Source: Mycolicibacterium nivoides
GTDB taxonomy: Bacteria > Actinomycetota > Actinomycetes > Mycobacteriales > Mycobacteriaceae
DNA: 64,000 nt
Reading direction: 5' to 3'
Assembly: GCF_003855255.1 (NCBI RefSeq)
Contig: NZ_CP034072.1
Coordinates: 2,410,430-2,474,429, forward strand
How positions within the stretch are numbered: the stretch's first letter is position 1; the number at the start of each line of letters is the position of its first letter. Positions 52,203 through 60,440 of this stretch are shown here, piece by piece. The notes beneath the pieces were generated by a model that made no database searches, was not told the DNA's origin, and saw nothing but the letters and a program-made list of their open reading frames with translations. Both the position numbers and the translations under genes were made by a program.

Positions 52203-53378
52203 TCAGCGGCGCGGCAGCCCAAGCACCTGGGTGGCGATGATGTTGCGCTGAATCTCGGAAGTCCCGCCGGCGATGGTGCCGCCGAAGCTTCTGGCGTAAC
52301 GCTCGAACCAACTCGCGAAGTAGTGGTCGAGGTTCATGTGCTCGTACGGACCCGAGGTGGTCGGGTGGATCAACCCGTCGGGACCGGCTGCGGTCAGCGC
52401 ATTCTCGAACGCGTTGCGCTCGGCTTCGGATCCGAACAGCTTGAGCACCGACACCGACGCGGTGTCCGCCTCGCCGCGTGAGGCCTTCGCCAGCGCCGCG
52501 GATCCCATGGCCCGCAAGGCCTGGTAGTCCATGATCGTGGTGGCGTACTGGTCACGCTCCAGCTCGGTCTTGGGCTGGAAGTCAGCCAGCATGTTGTCGA
52601 TCCGGTCGGCGAAACCGAGCCACATCATCGTGCGCTCGTGCCCGAGCGAACCGTTGGCCACACCCCACCCGCCGTTGAGCGGACCGACGAGGTTCTCGGC
52701 CGGTACCCGGGCGTCGGTGAAGAACACCTCGTTGAAGTCGAGATTCTCCTCACCGGTCATGTCGGCGAACGGCCGGCACACCACCCCCGGCGTCTCGGTC
52801 GGGATGATCAGCACGCTGATTCCCTTGTGCTTCGGCGCATCCGGGTCGGTGCGCACGAAGGTCAGCAGGAAGTCGGCGTCATGGGCGCCAGAGGTCCACA
52901 CCTTCTGGCCGTTGACGACGAAGTGGTCCCCGTCCAGGACGGCGCGGGTACGCAGGGACGCGAGGTCCGAACCCGCGCTCGGCTCGCTCATGCCCAGCGA
53001 GGCGGTCTTTTCACCGCGCAGCACCGGCACCGCCCAGCGATGCTTCTGCTGCTCGGAACCGAACGTGAGCAGCGATGCCGCAATGATATTGACGCCCTGC
53101 GGGTTGAAGCTGTGGTAGATCCGGCGGCGGCACAACTCGTCGAGGTGGACGAAGGTCTGCACCACCGACGCGTTTCGTCCGCCGAACTCGGGCGGCTGAG
53201 CCGGGAGCAGCCAACCGTTGTCGAACAGCAGCCGCTGCCAGTCGCGGGCCCACTGCGGCATGTGCGATACCGACCGGGGCCGCTCGAGCGTCTGCGCCTC
53301 CGAGGGCAGGTTGGCATCGAGGAATGCGGAGAACTCGGCGCGGAACTCCTCGACATCGGAATCGAATGTCAGCTGCAT
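52203..53378 (-). CDS. Acyl-CoA dehydrogenase, subunit A of a paired enzyme
   Basis: 391 residues with the full acyl-CoA dehydrogenase fold: LGMSEPSAGSDLASLRTRAV (FAD/substrate strand), FVVNGQKVWTSGAHDADFLL, GWGVANGSLGHERTMMWLGF, and a C-terminal RSFGGTIAGGTSEIQRNIIA, where the ADP-ribose of FAD is bound. It directly abuts the smaller partner at 53379 (stop and start adjacent). Such pairs (FadE26-27, FadE28-29 and relatives) form alpha2beta2 heterotetramers specific for steroid side-chain or polycyclic acyl-CoAs. Confidence 0.9.
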   Translation of the reverse strand: MQLTFDSDVEEFRAEFSAFLDANLPSEAQTLERPRSVSHMPQWARDWQRLLFDNGWLLPAQPPEFGGRNASVVQTFVHLDELCRRRIYHSFNPQGVNIIAASLLTFGSEQQKHRWAVPVLRGEKTASLGMSEPSAGSDLASLRTRAVLDGDHFVVNGQKVWTSGAHDADFLLTFVRTDPDAPKHKGISVLIIPTETPGVVCRPFADMTGEENLDFNEVFFTDARVPAENLVGPLNGGWGVANGSLGHERTMMWLGFADRIDNMLADFQPKTELERDQYATTIMDYQALRAMGSAALAKASRGEADTASVSVLKLFGSEAERNAFENALTAAGPDGLIHPTTSGPYEHMNLDHYFASWFERYARSFGGTIAGGTSEIQRNIIATQVLGLPRR

Positions 53379-54383
53379 TTACAGGCCCCTGTAGGTCGTG
53401 CGGTACTCGGCGGCGATCAACGCGCGGTGCTCGGCGGCGCCGCCCAGCAGGAGCTCGCCCGCCTTGGCCCGCTTGAGCGCGAACTGCACGTCGTTCTCCC
53501 AGGTGAAGCCCATGGCCCCGAACAGCTGCAGGCCATGTCGGAACACCACTGCCTGGCACTCCCCTGCGGCGGCCTTGGCCATCGCCGATGCCAGCCGCCG
53601 GCGCGGGTCGTCGGCGGCGATGGTCAGCGCGGCGAAGTACGAGAGTGCCCGTGCTCTTTCGATGGCCACGTGCATGTCGACGGCCTTGTGCTGCACGGCC
53701 TGGAACGACCCGATCGCCACACCGAACTGCTGCCGCTGCTTGACGTGTTCGAGGGCCAGATCGAGGACCCGCTGGCAGGCTCCGACCATCGTGACGGCCA
53801 TGCCGGCCATGGCCAGGTGACGCGCCTTCTCGGTATCCACGTGAACGCGATCCGAGTCATCGACATGGACGTCGTCGAACGACACCTCCGCCACGTGCAG
53901 CACCGGATCGAAGACCGGGCTGCGCTTGGCCGAAACCTTGGCCGCGTCGACCAGGAACACTCCACCGTCGGTCACCACGGCCAGGTTCAGCGCACGGTCC
54001 CCGTCGAGGACGTGATGGGCGGTTCCGGTCAGCACCCAGCCGGTGGCATCCCGGTTGGCCGTCACACCGCTGTACACCGCGGTGCCGGCTTTGGCCGCGT
54101 CGAAGCGGTCCCCCGCCAGTGGCGCATATTGCGTCATGGTCGCCAGGTATGGGGTCAGGTCGGTGGCCCGGCCGAGCTCCTCCAGCACGATGGCCAGTTC
54201 CACCGCGTTCTCCGAGTCGGTGAGCTCAGTCCAGCCCTGGTCGATATAGCTCTGCCACAGCGGTGTCGGATCGACACCCTGCTCAGCCACCTCACGGACC
54301 AGCGTGGCCGGGCACTGTTTGGTCACCGCGTCACGCACGGTTTCCTGCCATAGCCGCTGATCGGCATCGAATTCGAGTAGCAA
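53379..54383 (-). CDS. Acyl-CoA dehydrogenase, subunit B of a paired enzyme
   Basis: 334 residues, short form. DADQRLWQETVRDAVTKQCP starts the N-terminal helical domain, and the middle is reduced (DDVHVDDSDRVHVDTEKARH). The C-terminal domain has QRQQFGVAIGSFQAVQHKAV, MHVAIERARAL and LQLFGAMGFTWENDVQFALK. The typical SEPxAGSD strand of full-length enzymes is absent, as in the partner subunits of heterotetrameric steroid acyl-CoA dehydrogenases. It is first gene of the pair; a perfect GAGAAT dyad lies 35 nt upstream. Confidence 0.88.
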   Translation of the reverse strand: MLLEFDADQRLWQETVRDAVTKQCPATLVREVAEQGVDPTPLWQSYIDQGWTELTDSENAVELAIVLEELGRATDLTPYLATMTQYAPLAGDRFDAAKAGTAVYSGVTANRDATGWVLTGTAHHVLDGDRALNLAVVTDGGVFLVDAAKVSAKRSPVFDPVLHVAEVSFDDVHVDDSDRVHVDTEKARHLAMAGMAVTMVGACQRVLDLALEHVKQRQQFGVAIGSFQAVQHKAVDMHVAIERARALSYFAALTIAADDPRRRLASAMAKAAAGECQAVVFRHGLQLFGAMGFTWENDVQFALKRAKAGELLLGGAAEHRALIAAEYRTTYRGL

Positions 54384-54417
54384 CCGCCGCCTCCTGCCGC
54401 ACTGTCACGTCCGGAAG

Positions 54418-54432
54418 GAGAATAGCATTCTC
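54418..54432. promoter_or_regulatory. Perfect GAGAAT-N3-ATTCTC operator (acyl-CoA dehydrogenase side)
   Basis: GAGAATAGCATTCTC, perfect 6+3+6 dyad identical in arms and spacing to that at 8483. It lies 35 nt upstream of the leftward acyl-CoA dehydrogenase start. A lone ATTCTC half-site follows at 54469. Confidence 0.68.
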
Positions 54433-54540
54433 TTTCTATGGTGCGACCTTCTCCTCCGGCAAGTACCTATTCTCCGTAGCAGTCCGCTGTGCAGGTGACC
54501 AACACTGGCGATTACCTGCGACAAAGCCCCGAGGCGTTCC

Positions 54541-54555
54541 GAGAACTATGTTCTT
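54541..54555. promoter_or_regulatory. GAGAAC-N3-GTTCTT operator (amidohydrolase side)
   Basis: GAGAACtatGTTCTT, an N3 dyad with one arm mismatch, in the same divergent gap as the site at 54418 and about 107 nt before the TTG start at 54662. Confidence 0.55.
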
Positions 54556-54661
54556 GCCATGGAAGAATATGGATCTAGACTGGCTGTAAGATCCGGCGCG
54601 AGAGGCACGTTGTCATGAGCGCGTGCGCAGCTCGTTTCCAGACGGACATCGGAGGACAGTC

Positions 54662-55774
54662 TTGGTAATCAAAGACCCGGCGCAGCCCGGCAGTGCGGGA
54701 ACGCCCCTGATCGACGCGAGCGTGCACGTCTTCTTCGGTTCGAACAAGGACCTGCGGCAGAACTTCCTCAAGGAACCCTTCGCCAGCCGCGGCTTCCCTG
54801 ACTACGAGATGAACTGGTACGGCGCACCGGGTGGCGAATACGCCAAGGACACCAAGGGACCCAACCGGCAGTACCCCGGCTCCGATCCCGACATCGCCGC
54901 GCAGCATCTGTTCACCGACCGCGGCGTGGACATCGCAATCCTGCACCCGATGACCCGCGGCATCATGCCCGACCGTCACCTCGGTACCGCGCTGGCCGCC
55001 GCGCACAACGCGATGATGGTGACCCGCTGGCTCGAACACGACGAACACGGTGAACGGTTCCGCGGCACCATTCGGGTCAACCCGGACGACATCGCCGGCG
55101 CACTGCGCGAGATCGACAAGTACAAGGACCACCCGCGCGTGGTGCAGATCGGCGTGCCGATGCAGTCACGCGAACTCTATGGCAAGCCGCAGTTCTGGCC
55201 GCTGTGGGAGGCGGCCGCCGCGGCGGGCCTGCCGGTGGCCGTGCACATCGAGGGCGGGGCCGGCATCCAGTTCGCGCCGACGCCGTCCGGTAAGGCCCGG
55301 ACCTACGAGCAGTACCTCGGGTTCATGGCGCTGAACTACCTGTACCACCTGATGAACATGATCGCCGAGGGCGTGTTCGAGCGGAACCCCACGCTCAAGT
55401 TCGTCTGGGCCGACGGCGCCGCGGATCTGTTGACCCCGTTCATTTGGCGGATGGATTGCTTCGGCCGCCCGCACCTGGAACAGACCCCGTGGGCACCGAA
55501 GATGCCCAGCGACTACCTGCCCGGCCACGTGTACTTCGTGCAGGGCGCGCTCGACGGTCCCGGCGACACCGATTTCACCGGCGAGTGGTTCAGCTTCACC
55601 GGCAAGGAAGACATGGTGATGTTCGGTTCCAGCTACCCGCACTGGCAGCTGAACGAACCGACGATTCCGAGCGCGTTCAGCACCGAGCAGCGCGACAAGT
55701 TGTTGTGGCGCAATGCTGCAGAGCTTTACGGACTGCAAAACGCAGTTCCCACGTCCGCGGTTGCGGCACAGTAG
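54662..55774 (+). CDS. Amidohydrolase-2 family protein lacking several metal-site residues
   Basis: 370 residues from TTG at 54662 (GGAGGA 5 nt upstream). It aligns end-to-end with the amidohydrolase at 55797, but the N-terminal metal motif D-x-D-x-H is IDASVH (Ser20 in place of Asp), the strand-6 E-H-A/E-A-G motif is DGAADLL, and the C-terminal catalytic Asp in SDYPH is Ser324 (GSSYPHW). The barrel His in VAVHIEGG is kept. It may be inactive by itself and serve as partner of the next gene, 22 nt downstream. The last residues are low complexity. Confidence 0.78.
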   Translation: MVIKDPAQPGSAGTPLIDASVHVFFGSNKDLRQNFLKEPFASRGFPDYEMNWYGAPGGEYAKDTKGPNRQYPGSDPDIAAQHLFTDRGVDIAILHPMTRGIMPDRHLGTALAAAHNAMMVTRWLEHDEHGERFRGTIRVNPDDIAGALREIDKYKDHPRVVQIGVPMQSRELYGKPQFWPLWEAAAAAGLPVAVHIEGGAGIQFAPTPSGKARTYEQYLGFMALNYLYHLMNMIAEGVFERNPTLKFVWADGAADLLTPFIWRMDCFGRPHLEQTPWAPKMPSDYLPGHVYFVQGALDGPGDTDFTGEWFSFTGKEDMVMFGSSYPHWQLNEPTIPSAFSTEQRDKLLWRNAAELYGLQNAVPTSAVAAQ

Positions 55775-55796
55775 AGGCACGTGAGGGAGGCCCTGT

Positions 55797-56951
55797 ATGT
55801 CAACCAACCAGCCAATCACGACGAGTCCACGGGTGCCCGCCACGGAGCGAATTGCGGTGCGGTGCGTCGACTCCGACGTCCACCCCATGCCCAAGCGCGG
55901 TCAGCTCCTCGAGTACATCCCGGAGCCGTGGCGCAGCAAATTCTTCATGAGCCATCCGGTCGGCGACCAGATCTACTACGACGCACCCGATTACGCGCAC
56001 TCCTACGCGATGCGGCTCGACGCCTTCCCGCCCGACGGTGAGTTCGCCTGCAGCGACCCCGATATGGCGCTGCGCCAGCTCATCATGGAAGCCGGTTCGG
56101 ACATCGCGATCCTGGAACCGACGCACAGCGAGAGCCGCCTGGGTGAGGCCACCGCGGCCTACTGCACCGCCACCAATTCCTGGCTCGCCGACAACTGGCT
56201 GGACCCGCACAACAACTGGCATGAGCGCTGGCGCGGCTCGATCTGCGTGGCCGTCGAGGAACCGTCACTGGCGGTGGCCGAGATCGAGAAGTGGGCCGAA
56301 CACCCATACATGTCCCAGGTCCTGATCAAGGCCGAGCCGCGGCCGTCGTGGGGCGACCCGAAGTACGACCCGGTGTGGGCGGCAGCGACCAAGCACGACA
56401 TCACCGTGAGCTGCCACCTGTCCCGGGGTGAGTTCGAGAACCTGCCGCTTCCCCCGGTGGGCCTGCCGAGCTACAACCACGACTTCATGGTCACGTACTC
56501 ACTGTTGGCGGCCAACCAGGTGATGAGCCTGATCTTCGACGGCGTCTTCGACCGGTTCCCGACGCTGCGCATCGTGTTCATCGAGCACGCGTTCACCTGG
56601 ATCCTGCCGCTGATGTGGCGGATGGACGCGATCTATGAGGCACGCAAGTCCTGGATGGACATCAAGCGCAAGCCGAGCGAGTACGTCAAGGACCACATCA
56701 AGTTCTCGACCCAGCCGCTCGATTACCCCGAGGACAAGACCGAGCTGTCGCGGGCGTTCGAGTGGATGGAGTGCGAGAAGATCCTGCTGTACTCCAGCGA
56801 CTACCCGCACTGGACGTTCGACGACCCGCGGTGGCTGGTCAAGCACCTGCCCGAGCACGCCCGTGAGGCCATCATGTTCCGCAACGGCATCGAGACCTAC
56901 AAGCTGCCCGAAACCGTCCCGGTCCTCGAGGGACAGGTCCGGGTGTTCTAG
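55797..56951 (+). CDS. Amidohydrolase-2 family metal-dependent hydrolase (intact)
   Basis: 384 residues. The metal motif VDSDVHPMPKRGQL, VSCHLSRGEF, FIEHAFTWILPLMWRMD and the catalytic Asp335 in YSSDYPHWTF are all present. It is related to the ACMSD-like amidohydrolases that act on ring-cleavage products. It is preceded by its degenerate paralogue and followed with no gap by a Rieske ferredoxin, suggesting one three-protein system. ATG at 55797 with GGAGG upstream. Confidence 0.83.
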   Translation: MSTNQPITTSPRVPATERIAVRCVDSDVHPMPKRGQLLEYIPEPWRSKFFMSHPVGDQIYYDAPDYAHSYAMRLDAFPPDGEFACSDPDMALRQLIMEAGSDIAILEPTHSESRLGEATAAYCTATNSWLADNWLDPHNNWHERWRGSICVAVEEPSLAVAEIEKWAEHPYMSQVLIKAEPRPSWGDPKYDPVWAAATKHDITVSCHLSRGEFENLPLPPVGLPSYNHDFMVTYSLLAANQVMSLIFDGVFDRFPTLRIVFIEHAFTWILPLMWRMDAIYEARKSWMDIKRKPSEYVKDHIKFSTQPLDYPEDKTELSRAFEWMECEKILLYSSDYPHWTFDDPRWLVKHLPEHAREAIMFRNGIETYKLPETVPVLEGQVRVF

Positions 56952-57343
56952 TGAGCGAGCCTGACAAGCGCCCCCGGCTCGCGCAGGGTCGCGAGCACGT
57001 TGTCGCCACCGTGGAGGAGATCCCGCCCGGCACACACAAACTGGTGCCGATCGGCCGCCACGGTGTCGGTGTGTACAACGTCAACGGCACCTTCTACGCC
57101 ATCGCCAACTACTGCCCGCACGAGGGCGGTCCGCTGTGCTCAGGCCGTGCCCGGGGCCGCACGGTGGTCGACGATGATGTGCCGGGCGACGCGGTGATGG
57201 TGCGCGACAAGGAGTTCATCTACTGCCCCTGGCACCAATGGGGTTTCGAGCTGGCAACCGGCACCACCGCGGTGAAGCCGGAATGGAGTATCCGTACCTA
57301 CCCGGTCCGTGTGGTTGGAGATGATGTGTTGGTGATGGCATGA
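56951..57343 (+). CDS. Rieske [2Fe-2S] ferredoxin
   Basis: 130 residues. Cys55-Pro-His57 (NYCPHEGGPLC) and Cys92-Pro-Trp-His95 (YCPWHQWGFE) are the C-x-H and C-x2-H ligand pairs of a Rieske cluster. The fold resembles soluble Rieske ferredoxins of dioxygenases. No oxygenase alpha subunit or reductase is adjacent, so its electron acceptor is not obvious. GTG at 56951 shares one base with the amidohydrolase stop. It overlaps the hydrolase at 57340 by 4 nt. Confidence 0.87.
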   Translation: MSEPDKRPRLAQGREHVVATVEEIPPGTHKLVPIGRHGVGVYNVNGTFYAIANYCPHEGGPLCSGRARGRTVVDDDVPGDAVMVRDKEFIYCPWHQWGFELATGTTAVKPEWSIRTYPVRVVGDDVLVMA

Positions 57344-58302
57344 GCGAGCTTGCGAGCGAATCAACGATGTCGGGTGAGATTCAATTTCCGTTGGGAACCC
57401 CGGAACTCAAGCGGGGCGAGAAGACCATCGAGATAAACGGCGGCAACGTCGTCTACGAGATCCTGGGCAAAGAAGGCGATTTCATCGCGCTGACGCCCGG
57501 CGGCCGGTTCAGCAAGGACATTCCCGGACTGCGTCCGCTGGCCCAGGCCCTGGTCAAGGGCGGCTATCGGGTGCTGCTGTGGGACCGGCCCAATTGCGGC
57601 CGCTCTGACATCCAGTTCTACGGCCAGAGCGAATCGCACATGCGCGCCGAGACGCTCTCGGCGCTGATCACCAAGCTGGGCATCGGTCCGTGCATCCTGG
57701 CCGGCGGTTCCGGCGGGGCTCGCGATTCTATGCTGACCGCGATGCTCTACCCCGAGGTCGTCACCAAACTCGTGGTGTGGAACATCGTCGGCGGCGTGTA
57801 CGGGTCGTTCGTGCTCGGCTCCTACTACATCGTGCCGAGCATCCTGGCCGTTCGCGGAGCGGGCATGAAAGCCGTTGCCGCCATTGAGGAGTGGAAAGAG
57901 CGCGCCGCCGAGAACTCGGTGAACCGCGACCGCATCCTGGCTCAGGATCCTGATGAGTTCCTCAAGCTGATGCTGCGCTGGCTCAATGCGTTCGTGCCGA
58001 AGCCCGGCCAGACCATTCCCGGCGTCGAGGACGAGATGTTCGACAACATCACCGTGCCGACGCTCATCATCCGTGGCGGCGAGAACGATCTGGACCATCC
58101 CAAGCGCACCTCCCTTGAGGTCAGCTGCCTGATCAAGGGTTCCAAGCTGATCGACCCGCCGTGGCCCGAGGACGCCTGGGAGCGCGCCGGTGAGGATCGG
58201 GCCTCGGGGAAGGTCAAGCGGTTCAACATGTTCGACACCTGGGTACAGGCCGCACCGGCGATCATCGAATTCCTGGGGTCGACCTCATCGGAGCCCAGGT
58301 GA
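57340..58302 (+). CDS. Alpha/beta hydrolase
   Basis: 320 residues. Oxyanion region ALTPGGRFSKDI, VLLWDRPNCGRSD, and the nucleophile elbow AGGSGGARDS with Ser124. LIIRGGENDLDHP carries the acid. A catalytic His near the C-terminus is not evident (PPWPEDAWERAGEDRASG), so activity is uncertain. May be a C-C bond hydrolase of the HsaD/MhpC type or an epoxide or ester hydrolase. ATG at 57340 overlaps the Rieske gene; an ATG nine codons later is an alternative, because the first codons come from the GAGCGAGCTTGCGAGCG-like sequence seen at many mycobacterial gene ends. Confidence 0.78.
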   Translation: MSELASESTMSGEIQFPLGTPELKRGEKTIEINGGNVVYEILGKEGDFIALTPGGRFSKDIPGLRPLAQALVKGGYRVLLWDRPNCGRSDIQFYGQSESHMRAETLSALITKLGIGPCILAGGSGGARDSMLTAMLYPEVVTKLVVWNIVGGVYGSFVLGSYYIVPSILAVRGAGMKAVAAIEEWKERAAENSVNRDRILAQDPDEFLKLMLRWLNAFVPKPGQTIPGVEDEMFDNITVPTLIIRGGENDLDHPKRTSLEVSCLIKGSKLIDPPWPEDAWERAGEDRASGKVKRFNMFDTWVQAAPAIIEFLGSTSSEPR

Positions 58303-58319
58303 GCGCAGTGCCGTCGCCC

Positions 58320-58793
58320 TCACACCGTCCGGATGTGCACCTCGCAGTTCAGGGAAGCCTCCAGGGCGGTGTGGACGCGGCTTTCCGGGACGCGGGTCAG
58401 GTCGGCCTTGTCCAGGGTCACCGTCACCACATCCCAGCCCTCGTCATCGACGGACCGAACGATGTCGCCCGACAGGCCGAAACCAGCCAGTACGCCGCGG
58501 GCGTCCTCGTCGGTCCCGCGGCTCACGAAGGTGACCACCCCAGCCGTGGGCGCGGTGCCAAAAGCCTTGGCACACAGTTCCATCGCAATGGCCTGCAGCT
58601 CTGGTGCGTCGTTGCCGGCGATCAACACCTCGACCTCGCGGCGATTCGCGGGCAGTCCGGCGAGCTGGTTGTCCAACACCTCGGCACCACGTTCGCCCAG
58701 CAACTCACGGAGCGTTGCCATGCCGTCGGATAGCTCCTGGCCCCCGAGCTCACCGGCCGGGTCGACGCCGACGCGCACCACCGCAGTTCTCAT
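58320..58793 (-). CDS. Conserved hypothetical protein
   Basis: 157 residues, soluble. MRTAVVRVGVDPAGELGGQE, then REVEVLIAGNDAPELQAIAM and VVTFVSRGTDEDARGVLAGF, with strands and helices alternating. It resembles a two-module alpha/beta protein of unknown function that I do not recognise by family name. It converges on the hydrolase at 57340 and starts only 27 nt from the NuoF-like gene on the other strand, with a palindrome in between. Confidence 0.65.
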   Translation of the reverse strand: MRTAVVRVGVDPAGELGGQELSDGMATLRELLGERGAEVLDNQLAGLPANRREVEVLIAGNDAPELQAIAMELCAKAFGTAPTAGVVTFVSRGTDEDARGVLAGFGLSGDIVRSVDDEGWDVVTVTLDKADLTRVPESRVHTALEASLNCEVHIRTV

Positions 58794-58794
58794 G

Positions 58795-58811
58795 CCGGTA
58801 AGCCTAACCGG
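58795..58811. promoter_or_regulatory. CCGGT-AG-CT-ACCGG dyad in a 27-nt divergent gap
   Basis: CCGGTAAGCCTAACCGG has 14 of 17 symmetric positions. It fills most of the gap between the starts at 58793 (left) and 58821 (right). Leftward it contains TAGGCT, a possible -10 positioned 8-9 nt from the ATG, which implies a leaderless transcript. Confidence 0.5.
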
Positions 58812-58820
58812 GGACGGGAT

Positions 58821-60128
58821 GTGACCATGACAGCCGAACTGACGGTCGCGGCATGGCCGGGAATCACCCCGCGCCTCCTGCGTGACGGGCCCGAAGGCCT
58901 GACCGACTATCAGCGGGCCGGGGGCTATGGCGCCCTTACCGATCCGGAGCAGTTGCTGGACGAGGTACAGGCCGGCGGATTGCTCGGTCGGGGCGGCGCG
59001 GCCTTCCCGATGGCGGTGAAACTGCGCACGGTCCGCGACAACGGGCAGCAGGGCGGCGAGGCCAAGATCGGCTCAGTGGTGATCGCCAACGGCGAAGAGG
59101 GCGAGCCGGCCTCGATCAAGGACCGCTGGTTGCTGCGCAACCGCCCACATGCGGTGTTGGATGGCCTGCGACTGGCCGCCGGGATCGTCGGTGCCGGCCG
59201 TGCCGTGGTGTACGTGTCGGATCCCCGGGCCGCCGAGAGCATCGAGCGCGCGCTCGCCGAACTCCCCGGCGAATTGCCCGGTGTGGCGATCGAATTGCTC
59301 ACCGTCGCCCCAGGTTACGTCGCGGGCGAGGAAACCGCCGCCGTACACGTGGTCAACGGAGGACCGGCCAAACCGACGGACAAGCCACCGCGCCCGTTCG
59401 AGGAGGGGGTGGATGGCAAGCCGACGCTGATCAGCAATGTCGAGACGCTGGCCCACCTGGCGTTCCTCCACCAGCACGGCGCCCAGACGTTCCGGGAACT
59501 AGGCACCGAGGCCTCCCCCGGCACCTTCCTGGCCACGATCACCGGGGCCGGACGCGCGCCGGCGCTGTACGAACTGCCGCACGGCATCGCCTTCGCCGAT
59601 CTGCTGACCCTGCACGGGGTGTCCCCCGACAAAGTCCACGGGGCGCTGATGGGCGGGTACTTCGCCGGACTGGTCAACCGCGACATCGTCGGGATCACAC
59701 TGGATCACGAGTCGGTGCGGGCCCTCGGCAGCGGGTTGGGCTGCGGCGCCATCGGCATCCTCACCGATGACTGCCCGGTGGCGGTCGCGGCGTCGGTGCT
59801 GGCGTACTTCGACCGCGAGAACGCAGGCCAATGCGGTTCGTGCTTCAACGGAACGGCCGCCATGGCAGCCGTGGCCACGGGCCTGCGCGACGGTCTGGCC
59901 ACGCAGGAGGACCTGGACCGGCTCAAGCGGTGGTCGGTGGTGTTGCGCGGCCGTGGTGCCTGCGCCACGCTCGACGGCGCGGCCAATGTGGCGGCGAGCC
60001 TGCTGTCCCAGTTCCCCGACCCGGTACAGCGCCACCTCGAAAATGGCTGTCAGACTTGCCGTTCCGGTGCATTCACTGCCGATCGGCCCTACGAGGTGGA
60101 GTCCCTGGAGGCGGTGGTGGCGGTATGA
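58821..60128 (+). CDS. NuoF-like NADH-binding flavoprotein
   Basis: 435 residues. FMN/NADH fold of complex I 51-kDa subunit: GLLGRGGAAFPMAVK (53-67), NGEEGEPASIKDRWLL, VAGEETAAVHVVNGG and LISNVETLAHLAF. In NuoF the [4Fe-4S] ligands are C-x2-C-x2-C and a distant C. Here the first is Ala335 (ENAGQCGSCFNG; Cys338 and Cys341 remain) and Cys381 is the distant one, so only three of four ligands are present. It overlaps a ferredoxin gene, so it is likely a stand-alone NADH:ferredoxin reductase for the P450s or Rieske protein. Confidence 0.82.
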   Translation: MTMTAELTVAAWPGITPRLLRDGPEGLTDYQRAGGYGALTDPEQLLDEVQAGGLLGRGGAAFPMAVKLRTVRDNGQQGGEAKIGSVVIANGEEGEPASIKDRWLLRNRPHAVLDGLRLAAGIVGAGRAVVYVSDPRAAESIERALAELPGELPGVAIELLTVAPGYVAGEETAAVHVVNGGPAKPTDKPPRPFEEGVDGKPTLISNVETLAHLAFLHQHGAQTFRELGTEASPGTFLATITGAGRAPALYELPHGIAFADLLTLHGVSPDKVHGALMGGYFAGLVNRDIVGITLDHESVRALGSGLGCGAIGILTDDCPVAVAASVLAYFDRENAGQCGSCFNGTAAMAAVATGLRDGLATQEDLDRLKRWSVVLRGRGACATLDGAANVAASLLSQFPDPVQRHLENGCQTCRSGAFTADRPYEVESLEAVVAV

Positions 60129-60346
60129 AGATCAAGCTCGATCGCACGTTGTGCGATGGCTTCGGATTGTGCGCCAAGCACGCACCGGAGTACTTCCCGC
60201 TCGACGACTGGGGGTACGCCTCACTTCAGGGTGACGGCAACATTCCCGAGGCCGACGAGGACGCGGTCCGGCGTGCCCTGCTGGACTGCCCCGTGCACGC
60301 GATCATCGAGTTGAAGGACACCCGGACACAGCGGGAGGCCGGCTGA
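60125..60346 (+). CDS. Small ferredoxin, [3Fe-4S]-type
   Basis: 73 residues. Cys10-x2-Phe13-x2-Cys16 and Cys55-Pro, the P450-type ferredoxin pattern with Phe at the variable position. ATG overlaps the NuoF-like stop (ATGA), so the pair is coupled. It probably takes electrons from the NuoF-like protein and gives them to one or more P450s in the island. Confidence 0.85.
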   Translation: MKIKLDRTLCDGFGLCAKHAPEYFPLDDWGYASLQGDGNIPEADEDAVRRALLDCPVHAIIELKDTRTQREAG

Positions 60347-60400
60347 GCCCGGCTCGAATACGTTGGTTCTGGATCACCGATACCGGAAACTGGTAACGTG

Positions 60401-60406
60401 ATTCTC
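60401..60406. promoter_or_regulatory. ATTCTC half-site upstream of aldolase operon
   Basis: ATTCTC at 60401-60406, 35 nt before the TTG start at 60441, the usual distance for the GAGAAT set. The following bases (CACACAGAATAA) hold a GAAT, but the spacing is wrong for both forms. A degenerate site at best. Confidence 0.25.
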
Positions 60407-60440
60407 CACACAGAATAACCCGCTTACCACCGGAGTCGAG

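Noticed and set aside
57340..57362. GAGCGAGCTTGCGAGCG-like sequence as a regulatory repeat
   Set aside because: Sequences of this kind occur at many mycobacterial gene junctions and encode the start of the hydrolase here. There is no dyad beyond the self-complementary GCGAGCTTGCGAGC type pattern and no evidence of function.
60401..60418. A full GAGAAT operator before the aldolase gene
   Set aside because: Only one ATTCTC arm fits. The GAAT that follows is at the wrong spacing, so I list it as a half-site only.
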